From: Paenarthrobacter aurescens TC1
GTDB lineage: Bacteria > Actinomycetota > Actinomycetes > Actinomycetales > Micrococcaceae
Direction of reading: 5' to 3'
Assembly (NCBI GenBank): GCA_000014925.1
Contig: CP000474.1
Location: forward strand, 3,844,001 to 3,908,000
Length of the DNA: 64,000 bases
Part shown: positions 8,984-19,234 of the stretch, piece by piece
Numbering within the stretch: the stretch's first letter is position 1
How the letters are laid out: each line of letters begins with the position of its first letter
Notes under the pieces: generated by a model
What the model was told of the DNA's origin: nothing
Databases searched by the model: none
The model's input: only the letters and a program-made list of their open reading frames with translations
Made by a program: the position numbers and the translations under genes

Positions 8984-9637
8984 ATGCATATTTTTAGAAG
9001 TTCTAGGAAAAGCATATTTCGCATAGCCACAATGATCGTGGCCGTCCTTGCAATACTCTCAGCATCGGTGGGACCTGCAAACGCTGCTGCAGCCCGCACA
9101 GTAGCGGCCGGTGGCGCCGGCGTCACCCTGTTGGAACCAACGCAAGCCCAGCGCAAAGAGGCGCTGATCCGCCTAGAGCAAGCACGGTTGCGAGACCCAG
9201 CAGGGTTCAGCAATCGCGTGGAGCTCATTAAGGGTTCGAAGCCACTAACGGAGTACTTGTCAGCTGACCGTCGGTTCGATGCCCGTCAGCAGCAGGAGTT
9301 CTTGGCGGCATCAATGCCAACTGACGCATTGGAAGCTCTAGTTTCGCTGGCGGATAGCGGGTATCTGAAGCTCGAAGTCAAAAGCGGTCGCTTCGGCACA
9401 AAGGTGGCAAGCATCAGCAAAGCCAAGCAAATGACTATCGGAGGCGGCTTCCGGAACTCTTCGCTGAAACCGATGTTTCCGCAATGTCCAGCAGCTTGGG
9501 CGGCACTTTGGGCTTGGTGGGGAACCAATGCTGCATTCTGTGGGGCCATGGGCTTCTTCGGCCCGATGGCAGCCCTAGGCTGTTCGGCCGTGATGGCGGT
9601 CGCCGGATCCATGATCGACGTCAACAGAGGCTGCTGA
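8984..9637 (+). CDS. secreted Cys-rich peptide precursor, bacteriocin-like
   Basis: A 217-residue precursor. Residues 1-34 form a signal peptide: basic start (RSSRKS), long hydrophobic core, and ANA before the likely cut. Residues 35-150 are a soluble charged pro-region (QAQRKEALIRLEQARLRDP). The last ~50 residues are small, hydrophobic and Trp/Ala/Gly-rich with four cysteines at 168, 186, 200 and 217, the last being the C-terminal residue. This plan (leader, long pro-region, hydrophobic Cys-containing C-terminal peptide) recalls halocin-C8-like bacteriocin precursors, but the match is architectural only. The ATG used gives MHIFRSSRKS; the frame upstream has no secretion signal. The next gene starts on its stop codon (TGATG). 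Confidence 0.65.
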   Translation: MHIFRSSRKSIFRIATMIVAVLAILSASVGPANAAAARTVAAGGAGVTLLEPTQAQRKEALIRLEQARLRDPAGFSNRVELIKGSKPLTEYLSADRRFDARQQQEFLAASMPTDALEALVSLADSGYLKLEVKSGRFGTKVASISKAKQMTIGGGFRNSSLKPMFPQCPAAWAALWAWWGTNAAFCGAMGFFGPMAALGCSAVMAVAGSMIDVNRGC

Positions 9638-10014
9638 TGACTCCGGGTCACGTCGCTAGAGCACAGCGATACTGGTTAGCATTGGCAGCCATGTACGGAC
9701 TGACGGTGAGCGTCGTCGCCATGGCCGCCTGGCCGTGGCCACTGATCATGGCGGCCTCGTTCCTTCTGTTCGCCGTCATGCAAGCAGTCCGCTACCGACA
9801 GCTCGGTCGCCAAATTCAAGGCAAGCTCGCAACGGCCAACCCAGGCGTCGCCGCCGTGGCTGGCACCTTCGGGCTAGGCGCCATCCTCCTACAGGGCGCC
9901 CCGATTGCTCTATGGGCGGGCCCCGTTCTAGGGCTTGGAACATTCGTCGGATTGTACCTGTATCTGCGGAAGTTCGGGCGTTACCAAAGGGACTCGTCCG
10001 CTGCCTCAACCTGA
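9637..10014 (+). CDS. four-helix membrane protein, candidate immunity partner
   Basis: A 125-residue membrane protein with four predicted helices (about 12-31, 33-50, 69-87 and 91-111) and basic loops (RYRQLGRQIQGK, RKFGRYQR). Its ATG shares an A with the preceding TGA stop, so translation is coupled to the Cys-rich precursor. Small basic multi-span proteins directly coupled to a bacteriocin gene are often immunity factors; that role is inference from position only, and no family was recognised. Confidence 0.65.
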   Translation: MTPGHVARAQRYWLALAAMYGLTVSVVAMAAWPWPLIMAASFLLFAVMQAVRYRQLGRQIQGKLATANPGVAAVAGTFGLGAILLQGAPIALWAGPVLGLGTFVGLYLYLRKFGRYQRDSSAAST

Positions 10015-10495
10015 ACAGCTACATGAGTAGCATGGTGGGCCCGCGGTCCGCGAACATAACGGACTGCGCGGCCCCGCCATGGCCATACTCGACATCGGAG
10101 GAGTTACCTCGCAGCCCATGGGGATAAACTTTTCCGCCTGAAACGATAAGGTAGCCGTCCTTTGCCAACCTAAACAGTGGAACCACTGGAATTGAATCCG
10201 CGGAGTCCAAGTCCTTACTCAGAGTGAAAGCCCATGCCGCGGTCCTAGCGAAGAGTCCCTGGCAGAAGCAAAGAGACCGTAGGTAAGGTCGGTGAGGGCC
10301 GCATTAGGCGATCTCCGTGCGTCCACTGATTGCGCCTAGTTGTTGCCGCGGCACTCGACGTTCCCCCGGCCTGCATGTCCGCGCCAACCTCCGAGTAGTC
10401 GTTTACTTGCTATCACCGCCCGGGACATCCTTCGAAGAATCATTCTGCAGGAATGCAACATGTTCAGTGGAGAGATTTGGCCCGGTCACCTCTTT
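10015..10495. other. intergenic region, possible decayed sequence
   Basis: 481 bases between two converging genes. A 63-codon frame on the minus strand (10210-10019, TTG start) contains the plausible-looking segment LAKDGYLIVSGGKVYPHGLRG but has no good ribosome site, no recognised relative and is preceded by an in-frame stop. It may be a remnant. Nothing else was identified. Confidence 0.4.
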
Positions 10496-11155
10496 CTAAC
10501 TACCTAGCGAACAACGTGCGGCAGGGAAACCCATTTGAACAGCATAAGCCCGAAGTAAAGCAGAAAATTCGCGGTCGGGAGCAATGGCCGCCGCTACGTC
10601 TTCAGCGTAGAGCTCCTTCCGGCCCGAATCGTGCTCCTGGTGCCACATCGCTAGCCGAGTATGGAGTTCCTCGATCCGCCTTAGCCGTGAAATGAGAAGA
10701 TCTTCGCGGGAGTGCAGCTTCAGTCTTCTTAAGGTGTTTTCGCCACGAGAACTACCCAGCTTCGCAACCGTCAGTGGGCCACGGAATTCCAGGTGTTCGC
10801 TTATGACGTCCCGGTAGGGGTCCAGTAAACGCAAACCGGGATCCTCAGTCCAATAGTCGCCCTTATTTGTATTGCAACGAGGGCATGCCAAACCAAGATT
10901 ATCCCAAGCTAGCACTAGGTCCTCAAACAGACTCTTAGGCCGAATATGCTCCACCGCAGAGTATGAAACGTCATCAATTATTGATTCGCAGTAGATACAT
11001 TTTTTGGCACACTCACGCTTTAGTGAGTCGACAACTTCTGGGGCGCGCCAGGGAGAGGGTTTCTTAGCAGGCGGGGCCGCTATATATTCGGCAGTCTTTT
11101 CTGACTGATTCCTCACAATCCATGCTGGCATTTCTTGTTTTTGGATCTCAATCAT
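10496..11155 (-). CDS. HNH endonuclease, PtuB-like effector
   Basis: A 219-residue nuclease. The HNH core is explicit: C53-x2-C56 in KCIYCES, then SAVEHIRPKS with His70, AWDNLGLACPRCNTNKGDYW with Asn86, Cys91, Cys94, Asn95 and Lys98. This zinc-ribbon HNH layout is the one found in PtuB of Septu and in the PtuB effector of retron-associated systems. After the core comes a helical C-terminal domain. The start overlaps the end of the ATPase gene by eight bases, so the two are translated together. The likely role is cleavage of phage or host nucleic acid under control of the ATPase. Symbol ptuB is withheld because the partner differs from the classical PtuA. Confidence 0.85.
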   Translation of the reverse strand: MIEIQKQEMPAWIVRNQSEKTAEYIAAPPAKKPSPWRAPEVVDSLKRECAKKCIYCESIIDDVSYSAVEHIRPKSLFEDLVLAWDNLGLACPRCNTNKGDYWTEDPGLRLLDPYRDVISEHLEFRGPLTVAKLGSSRGENTLRRLKLHSREDLLISRLRRIEELHTRLAMWHQEHDSGRKELYAEDVAAAIAPDREFSALLRAYAVQMGFPAARCSLGS

Positions 11156-12668
11156 TTTTCACATCCAAGGAGCGAATCGCTGCCGGAAATTGCCTGTCAA
11201 GGCCCAGCTCTTGAAGCTTCTCCCGAAGCTCTCGTAGGTCTCCGGTGGAAGGAGAGACGGGCAGTTCATCCATCAGCTGGCTTAGGTGGTCCTCGGCCCA
11301 TAAAGGGAGTGCCGTATCTAAGCCGAGAACGGACATCAATGTTTCGTCTGGTGTCGCCGATTTGTTGACATTCACCCTGCGACAACCGATACGGCCACTT
11401 TCGCCGGGCGCGAGAGCATAGACGAAGGAATCACGGGTCGAGGTGACAACGAACGGACTATGAGTTGCAACGATGAATGTCACATCGGGAAAACCAGCGA
11501 GCAGGGACGGTACGATTGATCGCTGAAGTTCGGGATGAAGATGATTCTCCGGCTCATCGATACAAACTGTAAAAGCAGGGCTGTTTCTTTGTCGTAGAAA
11601 AATCTGCCATGAGAGCTCAAGCATTGCACTGATTCCACCAGATGCGGCTTCAAGTGGAAACTCCGCAGTGCGTGTTACTACAATTATCTCTGAATCCTCC
11701 ACTTCGAATCTCATAAATTGCATAGATGATGGAAGGAAGCGACGAAGTACCGTTTGATAACCCTCCCAGACTTCCCTTGCATATTCATTGGCACGCACTG
11801 CTGAATTGCCGTAAGCATACATGGCGGCCGCCACTAGAGCTTCCTTCATGCGATAAAGCGGGGAATACTGCGAACTTCCACCGGTATAGCGAACTTGAAT
11901 TTCCGATGCAAACTGTTGCTGTAGAACATCCCACTGGGAAAAACGCGGCGGTAGAGCCTGGAGGGGTTGGTAAGCGCTTATTGACCGGTGCGAATTGATG
12001 AATATTCCGGGAACTGCTTGCATCTGCGGGATGGCTAGTGGTGAATTATTGATCCCGGAGACAGGGTTTTGAACAAGTGACGACCTCCCGCCGTTCGCAT
12101 AAAGAAGCTGGCCCACTTCCAGTGTTGCACTATTAGGGTCCTTCTCTGGTTGACGCGTGAGTAATTGTGCAGCCCAGTTGAAGTGGGGTCCAAGGATATT
12201 AAGAAGCGTGGTTTTCCCGGCACCATTTGCACCAGTTAGGATCGTCAGTCGCGGATGAAACACGATGTCTATGTCCGAGAACTGCCGCCAGTTATGGACT
12301 GTCAGCTGACTAACAGCGTTCTCATCAGAAGTTCGCTGTTCACTCAGCGCCTCTATGAGCCGCTCCATCTCCACCCATTCGTCAAGCCAGTCAGCGGATA
12401 GTTTGGCAGGCCAACCCGTCTCCAGCACCTTGCGACCGAGGTTCGTCATCTCGTAGGCATAACCGCCATCAACCGCACGAACGAAGCCCAGCCTCTTCAG
12501 AAGGTCGAAGGCTCGCGTATCAGTCCGCATCGGGAGCGGGACCTCGCTGCGGTCCGGATTCTGAAACCGAGCTTGAGTGATCACGGAGTTACTATCGATC
12601 GCACCCCCATACTGTGACTGAATTGCCAAAAGTAGCTGCGCGCGTGATTCAACTTCACTCAAGTCCAT
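11148..12668 (-). CDS. AAA/ABC-type ATPase with N-terminal winged-helix-like region, PtuA-like
   Basis: A 506-residue ATPase of the OLD/RecF/PtuA class. Residues 1-100 resemble a small winged-helix domain (TRAFDLLKRLGFVRAVDGGYAYEMT reads like a recognition helix plus wing). Residues 120-430 are the ATPase: Walker A GANGAGKTT at 146-154, ABC-like signature SGGISAM at 343-349, Walker B FTVCIDEPENHLHP at 366-379 and the His switch ATHSP around 401-405. No TOPRIM domain is visible, so nuclease activity would come from the HNH partner. This pairing is that of Septu-type defence. The winged-helix front is unusual for PtuA and suggests direct nucleic-acid sensing (inference). First gene of the pair. 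Confidence 0.85.
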   Translation of the reverse strand: MDLSEVESRAQLLLAIQSQYGGAIDSNSVITQARFQNPDRSEVPLPMRTDTRAFDLLKRLGFVRAVDGGYAYEMTNLGRKVLETGWPAKLSADWLDEWVEMERLIEALSEQRTSDENAVSQLTVHNWRQFSDIDIVFHPRLTILTGANGAGKTTLLNILGPHFNWAAQLLTRQPEKDPNSATLEVGQLLYANGGRSSLVQNPVSGINNSPLAIPQMQAVPGIFINSHRSISAYQPLQALPPRFSQWDVLQQQFASEIQVRYTGGSSQYSPLYRMKEALVAAAMYAYGNSAVRANEYAREVWEGYQTVLRRFLPSSMQFMRFEVEDSEIIVVTRTAEFPLEAASGGISAMLELSWQIFLRQRNSPAFTVCIDEPENHLHPELQRSIVPSLLAGFPDVTFIVATHSPFVVTSTRDSFVYALAPGESGRIGCRRVNVNKSATPDETLMSVLGLDTALPLWAEDHLSQLMDELPVSPSTGDLRELREKLQELGLDRQFPAAIRSLDVKND

Positions 12669-12909
12669 ATTGCGATTTTAGAACGCTTGTTTCTGGGTGA
12701 CAGACATACACGTCATTTCGGTAGATTGATGTCCGGCGCCAAGCCCATGTAGGACTACGGGAAGGCCTACCGACTGGGAGCAGGTCGACTCTGAACCTGT
12801 CAGATCAAGGCACACTTCCCTTTGCGTTGCCGGCACATAGGACTTCCACCCTGCCTCTGGTATCCCAAATCCCCACCCCCTTGACTCCCACCCCCACCTT
12901 CCCTAAACT

Positions 12910-12924
12910 TTTCATAAAGCAGAA
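12910..12924. promoter_or_regulatory. IclR/AllR-type operator-like site, copy 1
   Basis: TTTCATAAAGCAGAA, an imperfect palindrome of the form TTYCAY-NNN-GCRGAA. A second copy starts exactly 21 bp downstream (two helical turns) and a third lies upstream of uraD. Position is about 95 bp ahead of hyi. Confidence 0.6.
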
Positions 12925-12930
12925 TCTAAA

Positions 12931-12945
12931 TTCCACAAAGCGGAA
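12931..12945. promoter_or_regulatory. IclR/AllR-type operator-like site, copy 2
   Basis: TTCCACAAAGCGGAA, the best-conserved copy of the motif. IclR-family regulators such as AllR control gcl/allantoin genes in other bacteria and bind TTCC/GGAA-ended palindromes; the regulator itself is not in the window. Confidence 0.65.
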
Positions 12946-13017
12946 ACTGAGGCCAGTGCCAAGGCAGCAGCCAAGCAACGGAAGATAGATCCAAGCCCCT
13001 CCTCGGAAGGACCTACG

Positions 13018-13821
13018 ATGACGTACACAGTGAACTGCTCCATCCTCCTGACGGAGCTGCCCTTGCTCGAGCGCCCCGCCGCCGCGAAGGCAGCCGGTTT
13101 TGACGCCGTCGAGTTCTGGTGGCCCTTCGATACCTCCGTGCCCAGCGACGCGCAAGTAACCGAGTTTGAAACCGCCATCAAGGACGCAGGCGTTCAGCTC
13201 ACGGGCCTGAACTTCAACGCTGGCAACATGCCCGGCGGCGACCGCGGCCTGGTGTCCTGGAAGGGACGTTGCTCCGAGTTCAAGGACAACATCGACGTCG
13301 TAGCCGGCATCGGTGAGCGCCTCGGCTGCAAGGCCTTCAACGCCCTCTACGGCAACCGCCAGGACGAGTTCACCCCTGAAGAGCAGGACGAACTCGCGGC
13401 AAAGAACCTCGCCGCAGCAGCAGAAGGCGTCGCCCGCATCGGTGGCACAGTCCTCCTGGAACCGGTCAGCGGCGCACCCAAGTACCCGCTCCTCACCGCC
13501 GAAGACGCGCTCAAGGTCATCGCCCGCGTCAAGGCTGAATCCGGCGCACAGAACATCAAGCTCCTCGCCGACTTCTACCACTTGGCAGTCAACGGCGACG
13601 ACGTCGAATCCGTCATCGAGAACCACGCCAAGGACTTCGGCCACATCCAGATCGCCGACAACCCCGGCCGCGGAGCTCCCGGAACCGGCACGCTCCCCCT
13701 CGGCGAATGGATCGCCCGCAGCCGCGAACTCGGCTACGACGGCTACATCGGCCTCGAGTACAAGGAACCGCAGGAGTCGGCCTTCAGCTGGGCCATCCGC
13801 CAGCGCGCCAACGCCAACTAA
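13018..13821 (+). CDS. hyi: hydroxypyruvate isomerase
   Basis: A 267-residue TIM-barrel isomerase of the Hyi family, interconverting hydroxypyruvate and tartronate semialdehyde. The start MTYTVNCSILLTELPLLERP, the GFDAVEFWWPF strand, LNFNAGNMPGGDRGL, LLEPVSG and GHIQIADNPGRGAPGTG with the final YIGLEYKE are characteristic and contain the metal-binding acid and histidine residues. Length fits the family. It opens the operon hyi-glxR-gcl-glxK-allB and has two operator-like sites upstream. GGAAGGACCTACG supplies a ribosome site. Cytosolic. Confidence 0.95.
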   Translation: MTYTVNCSILLTELPLLERPAAAKAAGFDAVEFWWPFDTSVPSDAQVTEFETAIKDAGVQLTGLNFNAGNMPGGDRGLVSWKGRCSEFKDNIDVVAGIGERLGCKAFNALYGNRQDEFTPEEQDELAAKNLAAAAEGVARIGGTVLLEPVSGAPKYPLLTAEDALKVIARVKAESGAQNIKLLADFYHLAVNGDDVESVIENHAKDFGHIQIADNPGRGAPGTGTLPLGEWIARSRELGYDGYIGLEYKEPQESAFSWAIRQRANAN

Positions 13822-13910
13822 CGCACGACGGCGGCACCCGCCAAAGCGACTGAGTCGCCAAACAGCACACCTGAGCTAAAACAGACTTCCCCAGAAAGAG
13901 AAGAACCACA

Positions 13911-14789
13911 ATGAGCAACGTTGCAGTCATCGGACTCGGAATCATGGGCCTCCCCATGGCCATCAACCTCGTCAAGGCCGGCCACACGGTCACCGGTTTC
14001 AACCGCAGCCAGGACAAGATCGACAAGCTGGTCTCCGAGGGCGGCCAGGGTGCCACCAGCATCGCGGACGCAGTCAAGGACGCCGACGTCGTCATCACCA
14101 TGGTCCCGGACTCCCCCGATGTTGAGGGTGTAGTTAGCGGCAAGGACGGCGTCTTCGCCAACGCGAAGAAGGGCACCATCTGGATCGACGCATCCAGCAT
14201 CCGCCCGGACGTCGCAAAGCGCCTCTCCGAAGACGCAGTCGCAGCCGGCATCCGCCCGCTTGACGCTCCCGTATCCGGTGGCGAGCAGGGCGCAATCGAC
14301 GCCGTTCTGTCCATCATGGTCGGCGGCGAAGCTGCAGACTTCGAGGCCGCACAGGATGTCCTCAACGCAGTGGGCAAGACCATCGTCCACGTCGGCCCGT
14401 CCGGCTCCGGCCAGACCGTCAAGGCAGCAAACCAGCTGATCGTGGCCGTCAACATCCAGGTCCTCGGCGAGGCCATCGCCTTCCTTGAGGCCTACGGCGT
14501 AGACACCGACGCAGCACTGAAGGTCCTGGGCGGCGGCTTGGCCGGCTCCAAGGTCCTCGACCAGAAGGGTCAGAAGATGCTGGACCGCAACTTCGACCCC
14601 GGCTTCCGCCTGGCCCTCCACCACAAGGACCTCGGCATCGTCACCTCCGCAGCCCGCGAAGCCAACGTCGCTGTCCCGCTCGGCGCAGTCGTCGCTCAGC
14701 TCGTTGCCGCAACCGTCAACCAGGGCGACGGCGGCCTCGACCACTCGGGCCTCTTCAAGCAGGTCCTCCAGCTCAGCGGCCGTAAGTAA
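13911..14789 (+). CDS. glxR: 2-hydroxy-3-oxopropionate (tartronate semialdehyde) reductase
   Basis: Reduces tartronate semialdehyde, the product of Gcl, to D-glycerate with NAD(P)H. It is a 292-residue beta-hydroxyacid dehydrogenase: dinucleotide motif GLGIMGLPMAINLVKAGH near residue 7, substrate motif DAPVSGGEQGA, and the catalytic lysine in VKAANQ. About 90 bases separate it from hyi and AGAAAGAGAAGAACC precedes the ATG. It directly precedes gcl, as in many gcl operons. The symbol garR would also be acceptable. Confidence 0.93.
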   Translation: MSNVAVIGLGIMGLPMAINLVKAGHTVTGFNRSQDKIDKLVSEGGQGATSIADAVKDADVVITMVPDSPDVEGVVSGKDGVFANAKKGTIWIDASSIRPDVAKRLSEDAVAAGIRPLDAPVSGGEQGAIDAVLSIMVGGEAADFEAAQDVLNAVGKTIVHVGPSGSGQTVKAANQLIVAVNIQVLGEAIAFLEAYGVDTDAALKVLGGGLAGSKVLDQKGQKMLDRNFDPGFRLALHHKDLGIVTSAAREANVAVPLGAVVAQLVAATVNQGDGGLDHSGLFKQVLQLSGRK

Positions 14790-14823
14790 GCCCAAAGGCA
14801 ACAAGCAACACAAAGCAGGGAAC

Positions 14824-14849
14824 CCGCCGTCGTACTTAAACGACGGCGG
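14824..14849. other. perfect hairpin between glxR and gcl
   Basis: CCGCCGTCGT and ACGACGGCGG form a perfect 10-bp stem around a 6-base loop. There is no T-tract, so it is more likely an mRNA-stabilising or processing hairpin inside the operon than a terminator. Confidence 0.6.
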
Positions 14850-14914
14850 CTCCCTCACCACACCCAAAAACACCACAGACTTCGCCTGCAAGGGCAAAAA
14901 ACAAGGAGTACACC

Positions 14915-16690
<1,776 letters not shown>

Positions 16691-16715
16691 GTAAGTAAAG
16701 GAAGGAGGCACCGGA

Positions 16716-17882
16716 ATGCGTGTTGTCATCGCCCCGGACAAATTCAAGGGCTCGCTGTCCGCGCCCGACGTCGCCGAGCACCTGGCAACAGGACTGCTGG
16801 CGGGGTTCGGCCACGGTATTCAAGCAACACGCATTCCGGTGGCCGACGGCGGCGAAGGAACCATCGACGCCGCCATCGGCTCCGGCTTCACCCGCCGGAC
16901 CACCACCGTCACCGGCCCGCTCGGCGAGCCGGTGAAGGCCGACTTCGCGGTGCGGGACCAGGAAGCTGTCATCGAAATGGCGGCAGCTTCCGGTCTCGCC
17001 CTCCTGCCGGACGGCCCCACGTCGCAGACGGCGAAAACCGCGACCAGCATCGGCACGGGCGAACTCATCCGCGCCGCGCTGGACCTCGGCTGCCGCAAGA
17101 TCATCCTGGGTGTGGGCGGCAGCGCCAACACCGACGCCGGCGCGGGAGTCCTGCAGGGCCTCGGCGCCGTCTTCCTGGACAAGAACGGCAACGAGCTCCC
17201 CGGCGGCGGCGCGGCCTTGGCCGAGCTGGACACCATCGACTTCTCCAACTTCGACGTCCGCGTTGAGGCCACGGAGTTCGTATTGGCGTCCGACGTCGAC
17301 AATCCCCTTTTGGGGACCAGCGGAGCCCCAGCCATCTTCGGTCCGCAGAAGGGCGCGACGCCGGACGACGTCACCTCGCTGGACGCGGCGCTGAGCCACT
17401 TTGTCGACGTCCTCGCAGCCACAACCGGGCAGCACGCCAAGTTTGCGGCCAAAGCCGAAGGCGCCGGAGCGGCAGGCGGCGTTGGCTACATTGCCATAGC
17501 GGCACTGAAGGCAGAGCGGCGGCCGGGCATCGACGTCGTGCTTGAATTCACTGAACTCGAGCGCAGGCTCAAGGGCGCCGACCTGGTGATCACCGGAGAA
17601 GGCAGCCTGGACGAGCAAAGCCTGCTCGGCAAGACTCCCATGGGAGTTTCGCGGGCGGCACAAAGGGCCGGGGTCCCCGTGATCGCAGTGTGCGGCAGGA
17701 GTACCCTGAGCCGGGAACAACTCACGGATGCCGGCTTCCACACGGTGCATGCACTGACCGATCTGGAAAAAGATGTCCAAAAATGTATCGCTGAAGCAGG
17801 TCCGTTGCTTGAACAATTAGGTAAGCACATAGGCGTGTACCTGGCGGAACGGACCGAAAACAAGGAGTACCTCAATGTCTGA
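16716..17882 (+). CDS. glxK: glycerate kinase
   Basis: Phosphorylates D-glycerate made by GlxR so it can enter lower glycolysis; this family (GlxK/GarK) normally yields 2-phosphoglycerate. The 388 residues begin with the hallmark [16 protein letters not shown], followed by [26 protein letters not shown], and [17 protein letters not shown] strong GGAAGGAGG ribosome site precedes the ATG. It overlaps allB by eight bases. Confidence 0.93.
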   Translation: MRVVIAPDKFKGSLSAPDVAEHLATGLLAGFGHGIQATRIPVADGGEGTIDAAIGSGFTRRTTTVTGPLGEPVKADFAVRDQEAVIEMAAASGLALLPDGPTSQTAKTATSIGTGELIRAALDLGCRKIILGVGGSANTDAGAGVLQGLGAVFLDKNGNELPGGGAALAELDTIDFSNFDVRVEATEFVLASDVDNPLLGTSGAPAIFGPQKGATPDDVTSLDAALSHFVDVLAATTGQHAKFAAKAEGAGAAGGVGYIAIAALKAERRPGIDVVLEFTELERRLKGADLVITGEGSLDEQSLLGKTPMGVSRAAQRAGVPVIAVCGRSTLSREQLTDAGFHTVHALTDLEKDVQKCIAEAGPLLEQLGKHIGVYLAERTENKEYLNV

Positions 17883-19224
17883 AGCAATTGGCGCCTATGA
17901 CCTCGTTATCCGGGGCCAGCGCATCCTGACCACCGCCGGCCTCGCAGCCCGCGAAGTCGGCATCCGCGACGGCATCATCGTCGCCATCGAACCCCTGGGC
18001 AACGGCCTGACGGGCAACGAGGTCATTGAACTCGCGGACGACGAAACCCTCATCCCCGGCCTGGTGGACACCCACGTCCACGTCAACGAGCCCGGCCGCA
18101 CCGAGTGGGAAGGCTTCGCCTCCGCCACCCGTGCCGCTGCCGCCGGTGGCGTGACCACCATTATCGACATGCCGTTGAACAGCATCCCGCCCACCACCAC
18201 CGTGGACGGCCTGGAGCAGAAGCGCGTGGTCGCCAAGGACCAGGCGTTCGTTGACGTCGGATTCTGGGGCGGTGCCATCCCGGGCAACAAGAGCGACCTC
18301 CGCCCGCTGCACGACGAAGGCGTGTTCGGCTTCAAGTGCTTCCTCCTGCACTCCGGCGTGGACGAATTCCCGCACCTTGATGCAGATGAGATGGAAGAGG
18401 ACATGAAGGAACTCAAGTCCTTCGACTCCCTCATGATCGTGCACGCCGAGGACTCCCACGCCATCGACCGCGCCCCGCACCCCGGCGGCGACCACTACGA
18501 AACCTTCCTGGCCTCCCGCCCCCGCGGCGCCGAGAACAAGGCCATCGCCGAGGTCATCGAACGTGCCCGCTGGACCGGCGCCCGCGCCCACATCCTGCAC
18601 CTCTCCTCCTCGGACGCGCTGCCCATGATCGCCTCTGCAAAGCGCGACGGCGTCAACCTCACCGTTGAGACGTGCCCGCACTACCTGACGCTCATGGCCG
18701 AAGAAATCCCCGACGGCGCCACGGCCTACAAATGCTGCCCGCCCATCCGCGAGGCCTCCAACCGCGAGCTCCTCTGGAAGGGCCTGCAGGACGGCACCAT
18801 CGACTGCATCGTCTCGGACCACTCCCCCTCCACGCTGGACCTCAAGGACCTGGAAAACGGCGACTTCGCCGTGGCCTGGGGCGGTGTCTCCTCGCTGCAG
18901 CTGGGCCTGTCCCTGATCTGGACCGAAGCCCGTCACCGCGGCATCCCGCTGGAACAGGTTGTCTCGTGGATGGCTGAGAAGCCCGCCGCCCTGGCACGCC
19001 TGCACAACAAGGGCCAGCTCGCCCTGGGCTACGACGCCGACTTCTCCATCTTCGCCCCGGACGAAGCCTTCGTTGTAGACGTCACCAAGCTCAAGCACAA
19101 GAACCCGATCACGCCGTACGACGGCCGTCCGCTGGCCGGCGTCGTCCGCAAGACCTACCTGCGCGGAACCCCCATCGACGGCCAGAACCCCGGCGGCAAG
19201 CTGCTCCGCCGCGGCAACGTTTAG
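17875..19224 (+). CDS. allB: allantoinase
   Basis: Hydrolyses allantoin to allantoate, cytosolic, 449 residues. It shows the amidohydrolase metal centre: [27 protein letters not shown] with the lysine expected to be carboxylated, [17 protein letters not shown] and IVSDHSPST. Length and motifs match AllB rather than dihydropyrimidinase. Its position behind glxK places ureide opening and glyoxylate assimilation in one transcript. Allantoate amidohydrolase and the ureidoglycolate step are not in the window. Confidence 0.93.
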   Translation: MSEAIGAYDLVIRGQRILTTAGLAAREVGIRDGIIVAIEPLGNGLTGNEVIELADDETLIPGLVDTHVHVNEPGRTEWEGFASATRAAAAGGVTTIIDMPLNSIPPTTTVDGLEQKRVVAKDQAFVDVGFWGGAIPGNKSDLRPLHDEGVFGFKCFLLHSGVDEFPHLDADEMEEDMKELKSFDSLMIVHAEDSHAIDRAPHPGGDHYETFLASRPRGAENKAIAEVIERARWTGARAHILHLSSSDALPMIASAKRDGVNLTVETCPHYLTLMAEEIPDGATAYKCCPPIREASNRELLWKGLQDGTIDCIVSDHSPSTLDLKDLENGDFAVAWGGVSSLQLGLSLIWTEARHRGIPLEQVVSWMAEKPAALARLHNKGQLALGYDADFSIFAPDEAFVVDVTKLKHKNPITPYDGRPLAGVVRKTYLRGTPIDGQNPGGKLLRRGNV

Positions 19225-19234
19225 GTCAACCGTC

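Larger units (their letters stand above)
12669..13017. other. intergenic region and gcl operon promoter area
   Basis: 349 bases without a gene separating the defence-like pair from the glyoxylate operon. The left half shows nothing recognisable; the right part carries two IclR-type operator-like sequences. The long minus-strand frame across this stretch is the mirror of hyi and was rejected. Confidence 0.6.

Noticed and set aside
10019..10210. Small minus-strand gene after the membrane protein
   Set aside because: TTG start without a suitable ribosome site, no recognised relative; kept only as a comment in the gap entry.
13818..14897. Long minus-strand frame opposite glxR
   Set aside because: Mirror of a well-recognised gene; high-GC codon bias keeps antisense frames open. 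Same reasoning for 15017-16318, 16614-17816, 17872-19245 and 12805-13644.
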